Positions 8,620 to 12,544 of a stretch of 12,544 bases of DNA are shown piece after piece. A program made the translations under genes and the position numbers. A model generated the notes under the pieces. It was not told where the DNA came from, ran no database searches, and saw nothing but the letters and a program-made list of their open reading frames with translations. The DNA lies in assembly GCA_002727275.1 (NCBI GenBank), contig PBWO01000004.1:63906-76449 (forward strand). The letters are read 5' to 3'. The first letter of the stretch is position 1; each line of letters opens with the position of its first letter. Source of the stretch: Methanobacteriota archaeon (lineage in GTDB: Archaea; Thermoplasmatota; Poseidoniia; Poseidoniales; Thalassarchaeaceae).

Positions 8620-8643
8620 AGTGGTGCGAGAGGGTCTTGGAGG

Positions 8644-8649
8644 ATTAAG
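8644..8649 (-). promoter_or_regulatory. Weak TATA-like element before the M60 lipoprotein gene
   Basis: CTTAAT on the minus strand is centred about 27 bases upstream of the ATG at 8619, the distance expected for a leaderless archaeal transcript. It lies in the 44-base gap after the glyA stop. The match is short, so co-transcription with glyA alone is equally possible. Confidence 0.25.
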
Positions 8650-8663
8650 TCTCAGGCAAACTG

Positions 8664-9941
8664 TCACAGCCCCGGATAAGCAAGACCTGGCTCAAAGCAA
8701 TACCCAACATTAAGGAATTCAGACTTGAACTCGGTAACATCGCGCTTAATCTCGGCAGTATCTTCCTTAGTAATCAGAGCCCTAGCAAAGAAGTGTGCAA
8801 CATCCTGCATCTCATCATTCCCCATTCCAACTCTGGTAAGTTCAGGCACTCCCAATCTGAGGCCACTAGGCGACATGGCCTTGGTATCCCCAGGTAGCAT
8901 GTTCATGTTAGTGATTATTCCAGCGTCTTCGAGTAATGCGGCTGCATCCCTGCCAGCCCCTGAATCGGGGTCGCCATGACGAGTCAGGACCTGATGGCTG
9001 GCAGTATAATCTCTCTCTTCAGCCATGACATCAAAACCTTCGGCTGCCAATGCAGCTCCGAGAGCTTTAGCATTGGCGACAATATCTCTTGCGTAATCAG
9101 CTCCGAACTCCTCGAACTCAGCTAAAGCCACCGCCTTACCGGCAACATGATGCAGATGATAGGTAGAGCAGACTCCAGGAAATACTGAGCTATTGAGTCG
9201 CCTCATGAACTTCGGATCATCAGAATCGGAGAGAAGGAAGCCGCCCTGAGGTCCGGGGAATGTCTTGTGGCTACTGCCGGTCATCAGATCGGCACCTTCA
9301 CGCAGTGGATCTTGAAACTGCCCTCCTGCAATCAAACCCAAAACATGGGCGGCGTCATACATTACTCTAGCCCCTACCTCATGAGCTGCATCGGATAATT
9401 CTCGCAGAGGAGTCGGGAAAAGGAAAACAGATTGTCCAAACAGGGCTATGCTAGGTTCCGTCTCACGTATTAGGGCGGCTGCTGCATCAATATCGGGCTC
9501 CATTCGTTCCTCAATCCAAGGATATGTTATGAGATTCAGCCCCCTCAAGCCCACAGCCCCCATGCGGGCGTGAGAGATGTGGCCACCATCTGCAGTAGAA
9601 ACTGCAGTAATCGTATCTCCCGGATTGGCTAAGGCCTTTAGTCCAGCCATATTGGAGACTGTTCCTGAGGTCGATTGGATGTTTGCGAAACTACAATCGA
9701 ACACTTTCTTTGCAGAGGCTATTCCGATTTCTTCGATAGAGTCGAAGTCTTCGCAGCCTTGGTAATATCTCTTACCTGGCAGACCTTCTGCATACCTACC
9801 ATGTAAGTCGGAATCACAGGCCTTTCGAACAAGCGGACTAAGTATGTTCTCACTGGCTATCATTGGCAGGCTATCCCTGTAGTGTCTGCCCGAATCATCG
9901 ACTGCTTGCAAAATCCTCATTGCTGCTTCGCGGGCGCTCAT
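8664..9941 (-). CDS. glyA: Serine hydroxymethyltransferase
   Basis: This 425-residue PLP enzyme interconverts serine and glycine and supplies one-carbon units to a folate-type carrier. Visible landmarks are IASEN (28-32), RYAEGLPGKRYYQGCE (49-64), DAAH before the active site, and the PLP-lysine motif GSSHKTFPGPQGG with K226. SGLRLGVPEL near the C-terminus corresponds to the carboxylate-binding Arg region (R363 in E. coli). The frame is open 22 codons further, to an ATG at 10007. The ATG at 9941 was chosen because it puts the lysine at 226, close to K229 of E. coli GlyA, gives a normal family length, and leaves a 108-base control region before the divergent gene. Residues upstream of it (PRNNCSDDL...) resemble no SHMT start. 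The TGA lies 44 bases from the M60 ATG. The carrier (tetrahydrofolate or a methanopterin) cannot be told from the sequence. Confidence 0.93.
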   Translation of the reverse strand: MSAREAAMRILQAVDDSGRHYRDSLPMIASENILSPLVRKACDSDLHGRYAEGLPGKRYYQGCEDFDSIEEIGIASAKKVFDCSFANIQSTSGTVSNMAGLKALANPGDTITAVSTADGGHISHARMGAVGLRGLNLITYPWIEERMEPDIDAAAALIRETEPSIALFGQSVFLFPTPLRELSDAAHEVGARVMYDAAHVLGLIAGGQFQDPLREGADLMTGSSHKTFPGPQGGFLLSDSDDPKFMRRLNSSVFPGVCSTYHLHHVAGKAVALAEFEEFGADYARDIVANAKALGAALAAEGFDVMAEERDYTASHQVLTRHGDPDSGAGRDAAALLEDAGIITNMNMLPGDTKAMSPSGLRLGVPELTRVGMGNDEMQDVAHFFARALITKEDTAEIKRDVTEFKSEFLNVGYCFEPGLAYPGL

Positions 9942-10049
9942 GCCCCTGCATCGAAAGCGGGTCAAAGAGGTTAGCGGAAGGTCATCCGAACAATTGTTTC
10001 GTGGCATTTGAAGGGAGAGTATTTTGAATCGGCTCCGTTATGGTTCACC
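9942..10049. promoter_or_regulatory. Divergent control region between glyA and the TSP3-repeat gene
   Basis: These 108 bases separate two divergent starts. On the plus strand TATTTTGA (10020-10027), preceded by a purine-rich GGGAGAG that could serve as the BRE, is centred about 27 bases before ATG 10050. That fits a TATA box driving a leaderless message. No equally good element is seen 25-30 bases before the glyA ATG at 9941. A 10-base perfect palindrome, AACAATTGTT, sits at 9989-9998 between the two starts and could be an operator or chance. Confidence 0.5.
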
Positions 10050-12395
10050 ATGAGTAACCGCGCCACCTCTGCTACAATCCTGACTGCAATGCTTCTACTA
10101 ACTGTCCCATACGCCGTTCTAGCGACTGATTCTGACGGTGATGGAACCGATGATGCGAACGACGATTTCCCAAATAATCCGTGTGCGGATACGGACACCG
10201 ATGGAGATGGTTTGCCGGATACTGTAGTTAGTGGTTGTACATTTCAGTCGATAGTTGCCTACACCTCTTTTGAGGACCCGTTCACTAATGGTGCAAAGTA
10301 CTTTGATACTGGGAATGGGACTTCAAATTATTACCTCTGGAATAATGCGAATGAGCCACATGTAGCCCATAATCAGACCAATGGTTCTGAGATTGGTTTC
10401 ACTACATTCTATACATCAAATGGAGGCGTTGGACTGACTGATGGCGATTACTTCGGAACTGCAAATTATACTGGCACTGTTGGCAATTATACAGACGGAT
10501 TGCAAGGATACCAGATGGGAGATGTAGATGGAATTGCAACCCTTTCACTAGAATCGGTATCAGCAGACTCTTTGACATTCGATATGTTTGTCCAGGATAC
10601 TGGATATGAGTGGAGTTCTCAATACGGTTACGATTGGATTAACGTAACATTTTCTGGGGCCAATGGCGATGTAAACATATTGAGCACATATGGAGATGAT
10701 TTGGATAATAACTACTCGGGATTGAAGGGAGTTTGGACCAGTTACTCTGTGAATATTGGATCTGCTGGACTTGGTTCCTTAGAGATAGATTTGAGTTCAA
10801 ATTCTCAGACCGAATCCATTTACATCGACAATGTTGTATTCACCTCTACCGTTTCAATGATGGCGGATGCTGATGACGATAACGACGGTTGGCTGGACAC
10901 TGATGAGGTGGATTGTGGGACAGACCCACTGGATGCTAATGATGTCCCTGTGGATTCAGATAACAACGGTATTTGTGATGCACTTGAGGGCGATGATTTC
11001 GATGGAGATGGTATACCAAATGATAGTGACCCCGATGACGATAACGACGGTGTGAATGATACCGACGATGATTTCCCTCTGAACCCAAATGAGACTACCG
11101 ACACCGATGGAGATGGCATAGGAGACAATGCAGATACTGATGACGATGGTGATGGATTTAGCGATACCATAGAAACAGATTGTGGAAGTGACCCATTAGA
11201 CGGGATGTCTACTCCGGCTGATGGCGATGGCGATGGTATATGCGATGAGTTAGATACGGATGATGACAACGATGGAGTTGCAGATTCCGATGATGCATTT
11301 CCTAACGATTCTACCGAATGGGCAGATGCCGATGGAGATGGTAAAGGAGACAATGTCGATGACGATGATGACAACGATGGAGTCTCAGACCTGATGGAAG
11401 AAAGATGCTTCTCTGACCCATTGGATGCGAATTCACTTCCAACCGATACTGACGGAGATGGTGAGTGCGATCCAATCGACTACGATGATGATGGCGATGG
11501 ATACACGGACCAAGTCGAAGGTTGGTGTGGCTCCGACCCATTAGATGTCAATTCAATACCTGTTGATTCAGATGGCGATGGCGATTGCGATACCATGGAC
11601 AATGACTCTGATAATGACGGAGTCAACGATGACGATGATGCATTTCCCGATGATAACTCGGAGTGGCTAGATACCGATGGAGACGGAATAGGAGACAACT
11701 CCGACGCCGACGATGACGATGATGGTTGGTCCGACGATGATGAGGACAATTGTGGTAGTGACGGGATGGACTCTGGTTCAGTTCCTGTGGACTCAGATAG
11801 TGATGGCGTGTGCGATGGTATGGACTCCGACGATGATGGGGACGGAGTGGACGATGTGGACGATGCATTTCCGGACAATCCTGCTGAATGGGATGACACC
11901 GATGGAGATGGAATTGGTGATAACTATGATGACGATGATGACGGTGATGGTTGGTCTGACAGCACAGAAGGCGACTGTGGCTCCGATCCAATGGATGACG
12001 GTTCTGTACCAATGGACAATGACGGTGATGGCAACTGCGACTCATTAGACCCAGATGATGATGGAGATGGAGTCGCGGATGGAGACGATGCTTTTCCGTT
12101 CGACGGTCTAGAGTGGGATGACACCGATGGAGACGGTATTGGCAACAATGCCGACGAAGATGATGATGGAGATCAGTTCTCCGACTCCTTTGAGGAAGAT
12201 TGTGCTAGCAACCCGTTGAATTCTGCCTCAGTCCCTGGTGACTTAGATGGAGATGATATCTGTGATGAGATGGATCCGGATGATACAGACGGGCCGAACT
12301 ACGTAGATCCAAATGAGGACAATGGAACTCCTGGATTCGGACTGATTTCGGCCTTAGCAGTATTGGCTCTAGCGGCTTTCGCAAGAAGAGATTAG
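10050..12395 (+). CDS. Secreted Asp-rich TSP3-repeat surface protein with PGF-CTERM-like sorting tail
   Basis: This product of 781 residues begins with a clear signal peptide (hydrophobic core LTAMLLLTVPYAVLA, cleavage near residue 25). A first TSP3-like stretch (27-59) leads into an unassigned domain (about 67-268), rich in Tyr, Asn, Gly and Thr with several NxS/T sequons, opening with AYTSFEDPF and ending IYIDNVVFTS. That pattern resembles a lectin-like beta-sandwich. Residues about 271-750 are calcium-binding-type TSP3 repeats with seven regularly spaced Cys pairs. The end, PGFGLISALAVLALAAFARRD, is a PGF motif plus hydrophobic helix plus basic residues, as in substrates of archaeosortase A, so lipid attachment at the cell surface is likely. 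ATG 10050 was preferred over an in-frame TTG at 10008 because it starts the signal peptide directly and lies at leaderless distance from a TATA box. The role is probably structural or adhesive; no catalytic motif was seen. Confidence 0.88.
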   Translation: MSNRATSATILTAMLLLTVPYAVLATDSDGDGTDDANDDFPNNPCADTDTDGDGLPDTVVSGCTFQSIVAYTSFEDPFTNGAKYFDTGNGTSNYYLWNNANEPHVAHNQTNGSEIGFTTFYTSNGGVGLTDGDYFGTANYTGTVGNYTDGLQGYQMGDVDGIATLSLESVSADSLTFDMFVQDTGYEWSSQYGYDWINVTFSGANGDVNILSTYGDDLDNNYSGLKGVWTSYSVNIGSAGLGSLEIDLSSNSQTESIYIDNVVFTSTVSMMADADDDNDGWLDTDEVDCGTDPLDANDVPVDSDNNGICDALEGDDFDGDGIPNDSDPDDDNDGVNDTDDDFPLNPNETTDTDGDGIGDNADTDDDGDGFSDTIETDCGSDPLDGMSTPADGDGDGICDELDTDDDNDGVADSDDAFPNDSTEWADADGDGKGDNVDDDDDNDGVSDLMEERCFSDPLDANSLPTDTDGDGECDPIDYDDDGDGYTDQVEGWCGSDPLDVNSIPVDSDGDGDCDTMDNDSDNDGVNDDDDAFPDDNSEWLDTDGDGIGDNSDADDDDDGWSDDDEDNCGSDGMDSGSVPVDSDSDGVCDGMDSDDDGDGVDDVDDAFPDNPAEWDDTDGDGIGDNYDDDDDGDGWSDSTEGDCGSDPMDDGSVPMDNDGDGNCDSLDPDDDGDGVADGDDAFPFDGLEWDDTDGDGIGNNADEDDDGDQFSDSFEEDCASNPLNSASVPGDLDGDDICDEMDPDDTDGPNYVDPNEDNGTPGFGLISALAVLALAAFARRD
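10863..12290 (+). repeat. In-frame 225-bp tandem super-repeat array encoding TSP3 modules
   Basis: The DDAFP-type anchor codons fall at 11064, 11289, 11634, 11859 and 12084: spacings of 225, 345, 225 and 225 bases. The first Cys codon of each module lies at 10914, 11181, 11406, 11526, 11751, 11976 and 12201: spacings of 267, 225, 120, 225, 225 and 225. The unit is therefore 75 residues, with one extra 40-residue half-unit (120 bp) in the middle and a 14-residue insertion in the first. Within modules the second Cys follows 20 residues after the first (for example 11181 to 11241 and 11526 to 11586). The copies are diverged at DNA level. Confidence 0.9.
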
Positions 12396-12471
12396 TGGCG
12401 CCGACAGCAGGACTCGAACCTGCGACCTGCGGATTAACAGTCCGCCGCTCCACCAACTAAGCTATGTCGGC
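12396..12471 (-). tRNA. tRNA-Asn (anticodon GTT), CCA encoded
   Basis: On the minus strand the gene folds into a complete cloverleaf. The acceptor stem is GCCGACA/TGTCGGC with discriminator G, the D-stem is GCTT/GAGC, and the anticodon stem is GCGGA/TCCGC around CTGTTAA, giving GTT. The variable loop is AGGTC and the T-arm is GCAGG-TTCGAGT-CCTGC. CCA is encoded at 12398-12396. The CCA directly touches the stop codon of the convergent TSP3 gene. The guaA stop lies 40 bases upstream, so the tRNA may be transcribed together with or just behind guaA. No intron was seen. Confidence 0.96.
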
Positions 12472-12511
12472 CTGACTCGCGGCAGGCTCCACCCTTCATC
12501 AAAGAATCGGA

Positions 12512-12544
12512 TTACTCCCATTCAATTGTGCCTGGTGGTTTGTG
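12512..12544 (-). CDS. guaA: GMP synthase (glutamine-hydrolysing), last ten codons only
   Basis: Ten codons and a TAA on the minus strand read HKPPGTIEWE. The ending KPPGTIEWE is the conserved C-terminus of GMP synthase (E. coli GuaA ends SKPPGTIEWE), part of the dimerisation domain next to the XMP site. The enzyme aminates XMP to GMP using glutamine and ATP. The rest of the gene lies beyond the right edge. The fragment cannot show whether the glutaminase domain is fused (bacterial style) or separate, as in many archaea. Confidence 0.85.
   Translation of the reverse strand, partial: HKPPGTIEWE

Noticed and set aside
9942..10007. N-terminal 22-residue extension of GlyA from ATG 10007
   Set aside because: The extra residues match no SHMT start, and the PLP lysine position fits the family only with the start at 9941.
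10008..10049. TTG 10008 as the start of the TSP3-repeat protein
   Set aside because: It would add 14 non-conserved residues before the signal peptide and lies upstream of the TATA-like element.
10820..11374. Long minus-strand open frame, Ser/Pro-rich, opposite the TSP3 repeats (also 11480-11899 and 11924-12148)
   Set aside because: The Ser-rich reading is the mirror of the GAT/GAC-rich Asp codons. The frames follow the repeat period and have no start context or recognisable domain.
10863..12290. CRISPR-like or mobile repeat array
   Set aside because: The repeats are in-frame protein-coding modules with diverged DNA and no conserved repeat/spacer alternation.

Overview
The window looks like a chromosomal segment of a marine planktonic archaeon. 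The most likely source is the Marine Group II Euryarchaeota (Poseidoniales), although nothing here gives a species. Four things point there. One long acidic thrombospondin type-3 (TSP3) repeat protein ends in a PGF-type sorting tail. Exported multidomain proteins sit directly beside housekeeping genes. The genes are very tightly packed. A recognisable TATA-like element lies about one leaderless-transcript distance before a start codon. The assignment rests on pattern recognition, not on a database search.

Left part, plus strand (1-4582): three genes in a row, each overlapping the next by 4 bases. The first is cut by the window edge. It encodes a membrane-anchored surface protein with a lamin-tail domain, two phospholipase-D/nuclease catalytic motifs, a TSP3-like calcium region and one C-terminal membrane helix. 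The second is a thymidine/pyrimidine-nucleoside phosphorylase of the bacterial/eukaryotic size class. The third is a multipass acyltransferase of the heparan-glucosaminide N-acetyltransferase type, which appears to start at a CTG codon. The first two could work together to use extracellular DNA: the nuclease outside, and nucleoside phosphorolysis inside.

Middle, minus strand (4609-9941): glyA (serine hydroxymethyltransferase) comes first in transcription order. It is followed closely by a lipoprotein of about 1340 residues with five putative Ig-like repeats, a glutamine-amidotransferase-like region, an M60 (enhancin-like) metallopeptidase with HELGH, and an Fn3-like end. This gene converges on the acyltransferase with only 26 bases between the stops.

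Right part: a divergent 108-base control region (9942-10049) separates glyA from a plus-strand gene for a secreted protein of 781 residues. That protein has a signal peptide, an unassigned beta-rich domain, a strictly periodic 225-bp (75-residue) Asp-rich repeat array with regularly spaced cysteine pairs, and the PGF-type tail. Its stop codon directly touches the CCA end of a convergent minus-strand tRNA-Asn(GTT). The window closes with the last ten codons of guaA (GMP synthase) on the minus strand.

No mobile element, CRISPR array, integrase or defence system was seen, and no stretch over 300 bases lacks a gene. The interest lies in the surface and secreted proteins, the unusual start codon and the extreme gene packing.
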